Assembly: GCA_002413785.1 (NCBI GenBank)
Contig: DHXR01000020.1
Location: 48,335 to 112,334, forward strand
Length of the DNA stretch: 64,000 bases
Direction of reading: 5' to 3'
Source of the DNA: Mucilaginibacter sp. UBA5151
GTDB taxonomy: Bacteria > Bacteroidota > Bacteroidia > Sphingobacteriales > Sphingobacteriaceae
Part shown: one piece after another, positions 18,105 through 25,173 of the stretch
Layout: every line of letters begins with the position of its first letter
Numbering within the stretch: position 1 is the stretch's first letter
Program-made: the position numbers and the translations under genes
The notes under the pieces: generated by a model
Told to the model about the DNA's origin: nothing
Databases searched by the model: none
Seen by the model: the letters and a program-made list of their open reading frames with translations, nothing else

Positions 18105-18174
18105 GTTTGTTTATACAACCACTTGGCATACGTTTTATAAGCACATTGGTATCGAAGACGAATTTATGATTCAT
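18022..18174 (-). pseudogene. 5' remnant of a PIN-domain toxin gene
   Basis: An ATG at 18174 overlaps the end of the antitoxin gene (ATGAATCATAA), the usual coupling of antitoxin and toxin. The first 13 residues, MNHKFVFDTNVLI, match the start of PIN-domain RNases, with the first catalytic Asp in FDTN. After about residue 15 the sequence no longer resembles PIN proteins. The frame runs through the 33-nt palindrome and into antisense rhaB sequence, stopping at 18022 after 50 codons. All later catalytic acids are missing, so no active toxin can be made. The gene seems to have been cut at the junction with the palindrome and rhaB. Confidence 0.7.
18076..18108. repeat. 33-nt palindrome (16+1+16), copy 1
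   Basis: Arm AAACTTACGAAGTTTT, one central A, then the exact reverse complement. It lies between the convergent rhaB and PIN/antitoxin genes and supplies the end of the rhaB reading frame. Sister copies are at 30866, 35600, 39581 and 49503. Confidence 0.85.
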
Positions 18175-18394
18175 CTTTCAAAATATCATCCAGTATTTCC
18201 TGTGTAAGTCCCCGTTCAGCCATATTATTACGCAGTTGTTCCAAATACAGTTTAAAGCCCTCCTTGTCGTAATCAAACAATTCTTTTCCTATCCTTATAT
18301 TTATTTTATTCGCGATATCCTTTTTTTTGTTATCCGGAGCTGCTTTCCAGGCTTTCGCCACCTTGTCATCAACCTCCAATTCAATTCTTTCCAT
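18164..18394 (-). CDS. Orphan antitoxin-like small protein
   Basis: A charged 76-aa protein (MERIELEVDDKVAKAWKAAP at the start, GLTQEILDDILKDES at the end). The size and pattern, with a beta strand followed by helices, fit antitoxins of PIN or RelE type modules in Bacteroidota. The assignment is supported by the overlapping remnant of a PIN toxin directly downstream. No DNA-binding motif is certain. Because the toxin is truncated, it may be an orphan that persists through autoregulation, neutralises a related toxin elsewhere, or is simply decaying. Confidence 0.65.
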   Translation of the reverse strand: MERIELEVDDKVAKAWKAAPDNKKKDIANKINIRIGKELFDYDKEGFKLYLEQLRNNMAERGLTQEILDDILKDES

Positions 18395-18555
18395 AATCCA
18401 AATTGATTAAGCCTTAATTCAAATATAATAAATATCCGGCAATTTTAAAGATATGTTTCCGAAAAGCTTCATTTAAGCATCTCACCTGAAAGGGCTGAGG
18501 GCTGGATAATAAAGTCATTTCCATTTGATCACAAGAAATATCACCAAGGGGCAAA

Positions 18556-18585
18556 AAGTCAAGCGACACGCTTGACTTGGCGGGG
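18556..18585. repeat. Palindrome with GGCGGGG tail, left of the 305-aa gene
   Basis: AAGTCAAGCG-aca-CGCTTGACTT followed at once by GGCGGGG. Related units are at 19796-19823 and 50587-50617. The rest of the gap 18395-18723 is AT-rich (runs of T near 18600-18640) with no gene seen. Confidence 0.7.
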
Positions 18586-18723
18586 TAAATAAATTGCTTA
18601 TTTTTTTAGCTTTTATTTTTTTTTACTAATATTTTTATTATTTTTACTTTATTGCGGCGTTAACCCATTTTATCATTAGTGCCGTAATATGTTTTTTTAA
18701 AAGAAATCTTCATTGTATCAATA

Positions 18724-19641
18724 ATGGATAACTCACATTCAAAACTTAAAAACAAAAGAGTACATGACTGGTTTGAAGAAAACCCGAGCAAGACACAATT
18801 TTACCTTACACTTGGTATTCTTATAACCACAATTATACTTGCCCTTCTTAGCTTAAATGAGACAAGGAAGCAATATTCATTGGCAAAAGGTCAGCTTGAC
18901 AATGCTAATCAACAATTAAAACTGGCTAAAGACCAATTTAAAACTTCAAACGATCAAAGAAAAGCTGATTTAAGGATCATGGCCAAAAGAGATAGCGAGC
19001 AAAAGGTTAAAGAGTATAATGACTCAAACCGAAACGCATTTAACGACAATCAACAGAAAAAGAATAATGACTACCAGAATAGTATCAATAAACAACAATT
19101 GCTAATTAACAAACAGCAGTTAGTTGCCATACAAATCCAGGCTAAAGTCGCAGACGATCAATTCAAGTTTCAAAAGATACAATCATCCAACCAATTCCAA
19201 GATAATCGTCCAATATTTATGGTCGACAGTGTTAAGTATGACAAATCAAAGGATCCATATATGCCGACTATCTCATTTCATGTAACAAACCACGGAATAA
19301 GAAACCCACATGTTGATTCCACGGTAATTGCAATTTGGAATTTTAATAATAAATGCTCCAGGGTAGAAAAGCATATAACAAACATTGATTTGAGGGACGT
19401 AAGTTTTATTACAGGTATTGGTATTTATCAGGATTGCATAGACGATCCCAATACAATTTACTTTTTAAATATTATTTATGAAGACACGAATGACGGCCAG
19501 ATCAAATCTAAACCAATATTTTTCAGATACAAGATCAAACCAGATAAATCGTTAGTTACATTCGTCGTTGCTGACATTGAGACAATTGAGTTTGTGAAAT
19601 ATCTAAAACTTCAAGAAAAGGGTTGGGGTAGGTTACTTTAG
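18724..19641 (+). CDS. Membrane-anchored coiled-coil protein of unknown function
   Basis: The protein has 305 aa; I do not recognise it. One membrane segment (about residues 26-43, FYLTLGILITTIILALLSL) separates a short basic cytoplasmic N-terminus from a long polar coiled coil (about 48-165, rich in Q, N, K and D, with KQYSLAKGQL and NKQQLLINKQQLV). The C-terminal 130 residues form a beta-rich domain (IFMVDSVKYD, SFHVTNHGIRNPHVDSTVIA, IYFLNIIYEDTNDGQ). Codon use is more AT-rich than in the flanking operons. It sits alone between palindromes that share a GGCGGGG tail and amid gene fragments, which suggests acquired DNA. A surface or stress-sensing role is possible but unsupported. Confidence 0.6.
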   Translation: MDNSHSKLKNKRVHDWFEENPSKTQFYLTLGILITTIILALLSLNETRKQYSLAKGQLDNANQQLKLAKDQFKTSNDQRKADLRIMAKRDSEQKVKEYNDSNRNAFNDNQQKKNNDYQNSINKQQLLINKQQLVAIQIQAKVADDQFKFQKIQSSNQFQDNRPIFMVDSVKYDKSKDPYMPTISFHVTNHGIRNPHVDSTVIAIWNFNNKCSRVEKHITNIDLRDVSFITGIGIYQDCIDDPNTIYFLNIIYEDTNDGQIKSKPIFFRYKIKPDKSLVTFVVADIETIEFVKYLKLQEKGWGRLL

Positions 19642-19763
19642 GTTAAGATATTCATATCTGTTCAAATTTCCCAGCCTGTGTCTCAATTGAACACGTACAA
19701 TTTTGAGCGTCCGCGCTCGTGTGGTTGTTGGCGCATTATCGCTTATAAATAAATTCCTTCATA

Positions 19764-19787
19764 TTTGGGAGCGTCGACGCTCCCAAA
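19764..19787. repeat. 24-nt perfect palindrome
   Basis: Arm TTTGGGAGCGTC and its exact reverse complement. A weaker GAGCG-tccg-CGCTC stem lies at 19705-19718. Both follow the 305-aa gene and could terminate its transcript, though no U-run follows. Confidence 0.7.
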
Positions 19788-19795
19788 CCAAATCA

Positions 19796-19823
19796 TTCAA
19801 GTGTGACACTTGAAGGGGCGGGG
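19796..19823. repeat. Palindrome with GGGGCGGGG tail, right of the 305-aa gene
   Basis: TTCAAGTG-tga-CACTTGAA followed by GGGGCGGGG, in the same orientation as the unit at 18556. The two bracket the 305-aa gene. Confidence 0.7.
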
Positions 19824-19941
19824 AAAGGAACAGCTTAAAGCAGATTTAAAAGCTAATGCTAAAGGGTATGTTATAGGTAAACTGAAAACTGAAATTTATA
19901 ATCAGTATGGTAACAACATTGAAGGTAAAAAAAACCTATAA
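19807..19941 (+). pseudogene. 3' fragment of an unidentified gene
   Basis: An open frame of 44 codons with no start codon enters from the palindrome and reads GKEQLKADLKANAKGYVIG then KLKTEIYNQYGNN and stops at 19939-19941. The amino-acid composition looks like real coding sequence rather than chance, and it resembles the tail of a secreted or phage-like protein, but the family is not recognised. The join to the palindrome at its 5' side parallels the truncated PIN gene 1.6 kb upstream. Confidence 0.4.
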
Positions 19942-20182
19942 GAAAATATTTGACATTTTATTCGACTTTGTCGATATGTTGAAAACTCAAAAAAAGGATT
20001 TTTTTTTTACTTGGAAGTTTACACTATGTAAAATGTCATACTTTTTTAAAAAGTGATAAAGACCAAACAAACAGCCACCTATCACAATGAAATTTTGTGC
20101 TATAGTGGTGTATGTACTTACTTGGTCGATTGTCATTAATACAAATTTAACAAATTTTATTTTTCAATTCCAATGGATATAC

Positions 20183-20296
20183 TTAATTGTGTATAAATAT
20201 TTTCGCCTCATCAAAATCAACTTTCAACGCCTTCAAAACAGCTTTAACGGCGGTTAACTTATCATGATTGTCCGGGTGTACAATTAGATAATTCAT
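20183..20296 (-). pseudogene. Truncated antitoxin-like fragment
   Basis: From the ATG at 20296 the frame encodes 37 residues, MNYLIVHPDNHDKLTAVKAV then LKALKVDFDEAKIFIHN. The first 30 match the start of small Bacteroidota antitoxin-like proteins that normally run to about 70-80 aa before a RelE-type toxin. Here the frame stops early and no toxin follows. The open frame extends 26 codons upstream, but that part looks unrelated. The gap 19942-20182 on the right of the previous fragment is AT-rich with nothing else recognised. Confidence 0.5.
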
Positions 20297-20524
20297 ATAA
20301 CAAATACAATTTTTTTTAGCCAAATAACGAAAAATGGAAAGCACAATTCTATGTATTTTATAAATAAACCTCATGTAAATTGTAAATAAATGCTATGTAA
20401 ATTGTAAATTTGCATAAAGGCTAAAGTAAATATCCCCCGTTGCTACAACAAGGTTGACCCTTTCGGGTAGCCGAAGTGATGCCCAGGCCAATACCAGGGC
20501 AAACGCATTAAAATTAGTTGATAA

Positions 20525-20697
20525 GACCCCATTTAGGGGTCAAATATTGGTAGAAATACCGATCAGCCCGACATTGTGTGCCATCGGCACCTAACCTCCG
20601 CCATGCATTGGCGCTAATGCCGCTTCGTTTGTTACGTACCGATGGCACGCTAAATTCTTTTTTATATTTTCTACCAATATTTCGCACCTAACGGCGC
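20525..20697. repeat. Nested inverted-repeat element (MITE-like), TTGGTAGAAA type
   Basis: The left end has GACCCC-attta-GGGGTC followed by AAATATTGGTAGAAA. The right end has the inverted copy, TTTCTACCAATATTT, followed by CGCACCTAACGGCGC. Inside is a second pair, TGCCATCGG (20579-20587) and CCGATGGCA (20639-20647). No gene is present. A related unit is at 26076. The rest of 20297-20994 holds only AT-rich sequence and antisense read-through frames. Confidence 0.6.
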
Positions 20698-20994
20698 TTT
20701 TTTTAATATTTCTGCTTGATTCATTGCAACATTGTAGGAGTTGTTTTTGGAACGATATCAGAATTGAAATATTTTAATGCGTTTGCCCTGAGGCTAATGC
20801 CCTTGCAAATCCCCTCCAAATTTTGTATATTTACGTATTTCCACCGATTGTAAAACTGACTGCGGTAAAAATACCGGGAGAAATAAAAAACACGCGCCAC
20901 ATCCTCATTTTTCAAGCAAAAATTCCAGTTTCTTTGAAATATTTCGTATATTTGTTTGATATACAACACATTAATAAAACACACCCCCGGTTTT

Positions 20995-21120
20995 TTACGA
21001 GGTGCTAAACGCATTTAGCTCCTCAACTCACAAAAATTACGAGGGGCTAAACGCATTTAGCTCCTCAAACCGAAAAAATTACGGGGGGCTAAATGCGTTT
21101 AGCTTCTCGTAATTTCACAC
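20995..21120. repeat. Three tandem 42-bp hairpin units
   Basis: Units start at 20995, 21037 and 21079, each TTACGrGGnGCTAAA followed by a CGCA or TGCG loop, TTTAGCTyCTC and a 12-bp variable A-rich tail. Each unit can fold with GAG/GGGGCTAAA against TTTAGCTCCTC. The third unit has compensating changes (TGCG for CGCA) and ends in CGTAA, extending its stem. The array sits just after the convergent DUF6526 gene. Confidence 0.85.
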
Positions 21121-21159
21121 CTTTGGTTTTGAAAACAGTATTTATATTTGTTTTTAAAC

Positions 21160-21594
21160 TTACGCCCTATAATTGTCGGCCCACCAGTTTTTGATGGCTT
21201 TTTTAATTTCAACCGGGGTAAGGCTTTCGTTTATGGCCCGGTCAACCAGTACCACAAACTCATCATCGGGTGCAAAGCGTAATGCAATGATCTGTCTCAT
21301 GGTGATCCTGCTGTCAAGCGGTTTGCGGGTAAGGATAAAATACCGCAGGTTTTCTTCGGCGCGTATGGCCCTGTCCTGTGCTTTTAAAGCGAACTGGCGT
21401 GAAAACCAAAACAGGAAAATCCCGGAGACGAAAAGCAAAACGATTAGTACAGCGGTCAAAACCTCATCTTTAGCCGACCATTGCATCCATAGGTTCACGA
21501 GGGAAACGATAGCGCCGATAATCAGCAATGAGCCTAACACAAAGTGAAAACCCTTTACATAGCGGGCATGATTGGCATAGTTTTGTTCGTTCAT
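21160..21594 (-). CDS. DUF6526 family membrane protein
   Basis: The protein has 144 aa. The N-terminus MNEQNYANHARYVKGFHFVL and two membrane helices (about 16-36 and 46-64) followed by a charged cytoplasmic part (RQFALKAQDRAIRAEENLRYF, RQIIALRFAPDDEFVVLVDRA) match a Bacteroidota family known as DUF6526. No function is established. The gene ends just before the 42-bp hairpin array, which might act at its 3' end. Confidence 0.8.
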   Translation of the reverse strand: MNEQNYANHARYVKGFHFVLGSLLIIGAIVSLVNLWMQWSAKDEVLTAVLIVLLFVSGIFLFWFSRQFALKAQDRAIRAEENLRYFILTRKPLDSRITMRQIIALRFAPDDEFVVLVDRAINESLTPVEIKKAIKNWWADNYRA

Positions 21595-21725
21595 AATGTC
21601 TTATTTTTTAACGCAATATACCATAATTTGAAATATTGGACCCGCCAAAAAAATTGTGTAAAATAAATTTTCAAGAACAATTTATTAAAACTAACGTTAA
21701 TAAATTAACCAAAACGAAATTTACT

Positions 21726-22589
21726 ATGAACAACACAGCAATTTCAACAGAGAAAACGTTGACGATAGGCGGAGATCTTACCGTTAACAGATTAGGTTAT
21801 GGCGCAATGCGCATAACGGGCAAAGGAATATGGGGACCGCCCAAAGATGAAGGCGAAGCAATCTGCGTTTTACAACAGGCAGTTGAACTTGGCGTTAATT
21901 TTATTGATACCGCAGATAGTTACGGGCCGCATATTTCGGAAGAACTGATTGCCGAAGCGCTTTACCCCTACCCTGCGGATCTGGTAATCGGGACTAAAGG
22001 CGGGCTGCTTCGCACCGGCCCCGATGAATGGCCGGTAAACGCCCATCCTGACCACCTGCAAAAGGCACTGGAAGGAAGTTTAAAGCGTCTGAAACTCGAC
22101 CAGATAGACCTTTATCAACTGCACAGGATTGACCCTTTGGTTCCGGCCGAAGAAAGCTTTGAGTTTTTAAGACAGGCACAGCAGGAAGGAATGATCAGGC
22201 ATATTGGCCTTTCGGAGGTTGACATTGATACTATTAAAAAGGCGCAGGATTATTTTGAAGTGGTATCGGTGCAAAATATGTACAGTGTTGATAACCGTAA
22301 ATGGGAGCATGTACTGCAATTTTGTAAAGCGCATGATATTATTTTTATACCCTGGTTCCCGTTAAATGCAGGCAATATAACAAGCCAGGCCAAATTAAAA
22401 CAAATTGCCGAAAAGCATGGCGCTTCGGTACAGCAGGTGGCATTAAGCTGGCTGTTGAACCATTCCGATAATATTTTACTGATTCCCGGCACATCGAACG
22501 TTGCCCACCTGGAAGAAAATATGGGCGCCGGTTCAATTGAACTTAGTGAAGAAGACATCCGGGAATTGAACAGCATAAATCCACAATAA
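21726..22589 (+). CDS. Aldo/keto reductase
   Basis: The protein has 287 aa from the ATG at 21726. This start gives the family N-terminus (GDLTVNRLGYGAMRITG) and the 30 upstream codons of the open frame look non-coding. The TIM-barrel signature is clear: the catalytic Asp and Tyr in NFIDTADSYGPHISEELIAEAL, the catalytic Lys in LVIGTKGGL, the substrate His in LYQLHRID, and the NADP-binding loop with IPGTSNVAHLEENMGA near the C-terminus. It reduces carbonyl compounds with NADPH; the natural substrate is unknown. A stand-alone gene. Confidence 0.9.
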   Translation: MNNTAISTEKTLTIGGDLTVNRLGYGAMRITGKGIWGPPKDEGEAICVLQQAVELGVNFIDTADSYGPHISEELIAEALYPYPADLVIGTKGGLLRTGPDEWPVNAHPDHLQKALEGSLKRLKLDQIDLYQLHRIDPLVPAEESFEFLRQAQQEGMIRHIGLSEVDIDTIKKAQDYFEVVSVQNMYSVDNRKWEHVLQFCKAHDIIFIPWFPLNAGNITSQAKLKQIAEKHGASVQQVALSWLLNHSDNILLIPGTSNVAHLEENMGAGSIELSEEDIRELNSINPQ

Positions 22590-22668
22590 ACATAAATTTA
22601 GCCTTTTAAATCTTTTCCGGTTTATTGTATCAAAACAATGTTATCTCCTGTTAAAATGTAAATCAATT

Positions 22669-23412
22669 ATGAAAAAAATTCAATTATCTATCGTCGCGAT
22701 GCTATTGCTCGGAGTAGTGGCATGTAAAAAAAATGCAAACACAGCAGCAAACATTAATGCAAATATTTCCAATGCCGATGCTGCTGATATGGTTGCGGGT
22801 TCGTTGTCGTCAAATTCGAATGGTATAGTCAATTTTTCTGCCGATGCGACATTAGATGCAACATCTTTTATAAGATTGCATATACCCTGCGGTACTGTAA
22901 AATCAGATACTATTTCGAGGCATAACGCTACTGGTTCGCCAACTATGTACAGTTATAACCTAACCTACAATTATATGGTTAACTGTATTAATAATATACC
23001 CGACAGTCTTTCAAGTAACCTGGTTTACAGCGGTAGTTTTAGCGGCCCTAACCTTTCCTCAACAAATTCGGGCAGTTCCATATTTACCGTTAACGGCTTA
23101 TTGCCAACAGCGCCCGATTTTGTAATTAATGGCGAATACAAACAAAACGGATCATTTCAATCAAAAATTGATACTGCCAAACACGGCAATAACAAAATAG
23201 ACATTGTTGTTAAAGGCCTTACTATTACCAAACCGGCCCGCACTATTGCCAGCGGTAACGCCACAATTTCGATGAGCGGCGACACACCTAAAAAGGGAAG
23301 TTTCAGTTATACCGGAACGTTGGTATTCAACGGTGATGGCACTGCAACTTTAACGCTGAACGGTACTGTATATACCATTAAACTGGATACAGGAGAGCGA
23401 TTTAGGGAATAA
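22669..23412 (+). CDS. Putative lipoprotein of unknown function
   Basis: The protein has 247 aa. The N-terminus MKKIQLSIVAMLLLGVVACK has a lipoprotein signal with lipobox GVVAC, cleaved before Cys19. The mature part is Ser/Thr/Asn-rich and beta-strand-like (GSFSGPNLSSTNSGSSIF, KGSFSYTGTLVFNGDGTATL), with two short cysteine-containing loops (HIPCGTV and YMVNCINN). This pattern is common in small exported Bacteroidota lipoproteins. I do not recognise the family. A 17-bp-arm hairpin lies 32 bp after the stop. Confidence 0.75.
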   Translation: MKKIQLSIVAMLLLGVVACKKNANTAANINANISNADAADMVAGSLSSNSNGIVNFSADATLDATSFIRLHIPCGTVKSDTISRHNATGSPTMYSYNLTYNYMVNCINNIPDSLSSNLVYSGSFSGPNLSSTNSGSSIFTVNGLLPTAPDFVINGEYKQNGSFQSKIDTAKHGNNKIDIVVKGLTITKPARTIASGNATISMSGDTPKKGSFSYTGTLVFNGDGTATLTLNGTVYTIKLDTGERFRE

Positions 23413-23443
23413 GCCGGGGTTGGAGATCTGCGGTTAGATGAGG

Positions 23444-23499
23444 GAGATTAGTCTAAAACACTAAAAATATAACATTATTTGGTGTTTTAGGCTAATCTC
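23444..23499. terminator. Long hairpin after the lipoprotein gene
   Basis: Arms GAGATTAG-t-CTAAAACAC and GTGTTTTAG-g-CTAATCTC with an AT-rich loop, followed by TTTTC. It could end the transcript. Its outer part (GGTTAGA, GAGATTAG, CTAATCTC) is related to the heptamer repeat at 34549. Confidence 0.55.
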
Positions 23500-23560
23500 T
23501 TTTCTATGATCAAATTTCAAGTCGTTATGGTCAAATTAGAAATATTTTTTTAAGTACTTT

Positions 23561-23590
23561 TGTTATAGTTTAATGCATTAAACTATAACA
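23561..23590. promoter_or_regulatory. 30-bp perfect palindrome, candidate operator
   Basis: The arm TGTTATAGTTTAATG is followed directly by its exact reverse complement. A -7-like TACTTTTG (23555-23562) overlaps the left edge, and the gene at 23645 starts 55 bp downstream. A repressor bound here would block the transcription start. A matching -33 TTTG was not found. Confidence 0.6.
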
Positions 23591-23644
23591 GGTTTTAACT
23601 GTCATAACTATATATTTAATATAGAAATCCAAACTAATTGTACC

Positions 23645-25150
23645 ATGAAAAATATATTATATTTAGCCTTAGCGCTCCCGTTTTTTTTAACCGGTTGTTC
23701 GCCAATTGTATATACAAGCGGCCCGACACAACCAGTTAATCAGCAGCCCGAACCGGTATATGCTGACCAACCGCAAACCGATCAGGAGTTTTATGACCAA
23801 CTGTCTCCTTACGGAGCCTGGATAGACTACCCTGACTATGGCTATGTTTGGCAACCAAACGTAGATGCCGATTTCAGGCCTTATGTTACCGATGGCTATT
23901 GGGTATATACCGATTCCGGCTGGACCTGGGCTTCAAATTACAGCTGGGGCTGGGCTCCCTTTCATTATGGCAGATGGTTTTTGGACGACAGCTACGGGTG
24001 GTTATGGCTCCCCGGGCACGAATGGGCGCCGGCATGGGTTACCTGGGGGCATTCAGGTGATTATTACGGATGGGCGCCGATTCCGCCACGCGAAAATTCG
24101 GGCAACGGATGGAGGCCGCGTAACGAAGACTGGAACTTTGTGCCAGCACGAAACATTGGCACAGAAAATGTCAACCGTTATGTGGAGCGAAACAATGTCA
24201 CAATTGTCAATAACACTACTATCATTAATAATATAAACGCCAATAACACAGCCGCCAACAGAGGTAATAATTCCGGCAGATATAACCGGGGTCCTAATGT
24301 AAATGAAATTGAAAATATCACTAACACTAAAATTCAGCCGGTAACTATAAATGTGAATAATACACCCGGAAGGACCTCGGTTAACAATAACCGGATAAAC
24401 GTATATCGCCCTGACTTAAACCGGAACGCATCGCAGGGCAATAACAAACCCGTGCCGCAAAAAGTATTTCAATATAACCAGGGTAACAACCAAAACCCTA
24501 ACCAGCAACAAAACGGCCGGCGGGGTAATTATCAAAATCCCAACCAGCAACCAGTGAGACCTGTGAACGGACAAGGGAATAACCCGAACCCCAATCAGCA
24601 GCCGAACCAGCGACCTGTGAGGCCTGTGAACGGACAAGGGAATAACCCGAACCCCAATCAGCAGCCGAACCAGCAACCTGTGAGGCCTTTGAACGGACAA
24701 GGGAATAACCCGAACCCTAATCAGCAGCCGAACCAGCAACCTGTGAGGCCTGTGAACGGACAAGGGAATAACCCGAACCCCAATCAGCAGCCGAACCAGC
24801 GACCTGTGAGGCCTGTGAACGGGCAGGGGAATAACCCGAACCCTAATCAGCAGCCGAACCAGCAACCTGTGAGGCCTGTGAACGGACAAGGGAATAACCC
24901 GCATGAACAGCCAAACCGGCGGCCTATGCAACCTGCTAACTGGCCAGGGAATAACCCGAACCCTAATCAGCAGCCGAACCAACAACCAGTGAGGCCTGTG
25001 AACGGGCAAGGGAACAATCCGAACCCTAATCAGCAGCCAAATCAACAGCATACAAATCCACCGCAGGGAACAAATCAGCCGGGTAATGAGAACAAACCTC
25101 AGAAACCAAAAAAACAACCTGTACAGCCGGTAATAAAGTCAATTTCGTAA
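23645..25150 (+). CDS. Proline/asparagine-rich lipoprotein with DUF6600-like aromatic domain
   Basis: The protein has 501 aa. The signal peptide ends in a lipobox (LTGCS, Cys18). Residues 45-160 form a Trp/Tyr-rich domain with repeated patterns such as LSPYGAWIDYPDYGYVWQP, GWTWASNYSWGWAPFHYGRW and PAWVTWGHSGDYYGWAPIPP, as in DUF6600-type exported proteins of Gram-negative bacteria. From residue 190 on the protein is Asn-rich and then consists of 21-residue repeats (NGQGNNPNPNQQPNQ plus PVRPV) up to about residue 470. The tail is probably an extended, unstructured surface region. A long palindrome precedes the gene. Function is unknown. Confidence 0.8.
   Translation: MKNILYLALALPFFLTGCSPIVYTSGPTQPVNQQPEPVYADQPQTDQEFYDQLSPYGAWIDYPDYGYVWQPNVDADFRPYVTDGYWVYTDSGWTWASNYSWGWAPFHYGRWFLDDSYGWLWLPGHEWAPAWVTWGHSGDYYGWAPIPPRENSGNGWRPRNEDWNFVPARNIGTENVNRYVERNNVTIVNNTTIINNINANNTAANRGNNSGRYNRGPNVNEIENITNTKIQPVTINVNNTPGRTSVNNNRINVYRPDLNRNASQGNNKPVPQKVFQYNQGNNQNPNQQQNGRRGNYQNPNQQPVRPVNGQGNNPNPNQQPNQRPVRPVNGQGNNPNPNQQPNQQPVRPLNGQGNNPNPNQQPNQQPVRPVNGQGNNPNPNQQPNQRPVRPVNGQGNNPNPNQQPNQQPVRPVNGQGNNPHEQPNRRPMQPANWPGNNPNPNQQPNQQPVRPVNGQGNNPNPNQQPNQQHTNPPQGTNQPGNENKPQKPKKQPVQPVIKSIS
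24566..25063 (+). repeat. 63-bp tandem repeat inside the lipoprotein gene
   Basis: Eight units of 21 codons (one, at 24881, is 19 codons and diverged). Units one to five are nearly identical at the DNA level, so copy number is likely to vary by slippage or recombination without breaking the frame. Confidence 0.9.
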
Positions 25151-25173
25151 CAAGCCGGAAACTGAAAAAACTG

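Noticed and set aside
20721..21014. 97-aa minus-strand frame and 61-aa plus-strand frame across the same AT-rich region
   Set aside because: They overlap each other and run into the 42-bp hairpin array; composition is not protein-like and no motif is visible.
20995..21120. CRISPR-like array
   Set aside because: Only three units, 12-nt variable parts that are A-rich and similar, and no cas genes; tandem hairpins explain it better.
24416..25117. 233-aa minus-strand frame
   Set aside because: It is the antisense shadow of the 63-bp repeats in the lipoprotein gene; the Arg/Leu/Val-rich product is an artefact of repeated codons.
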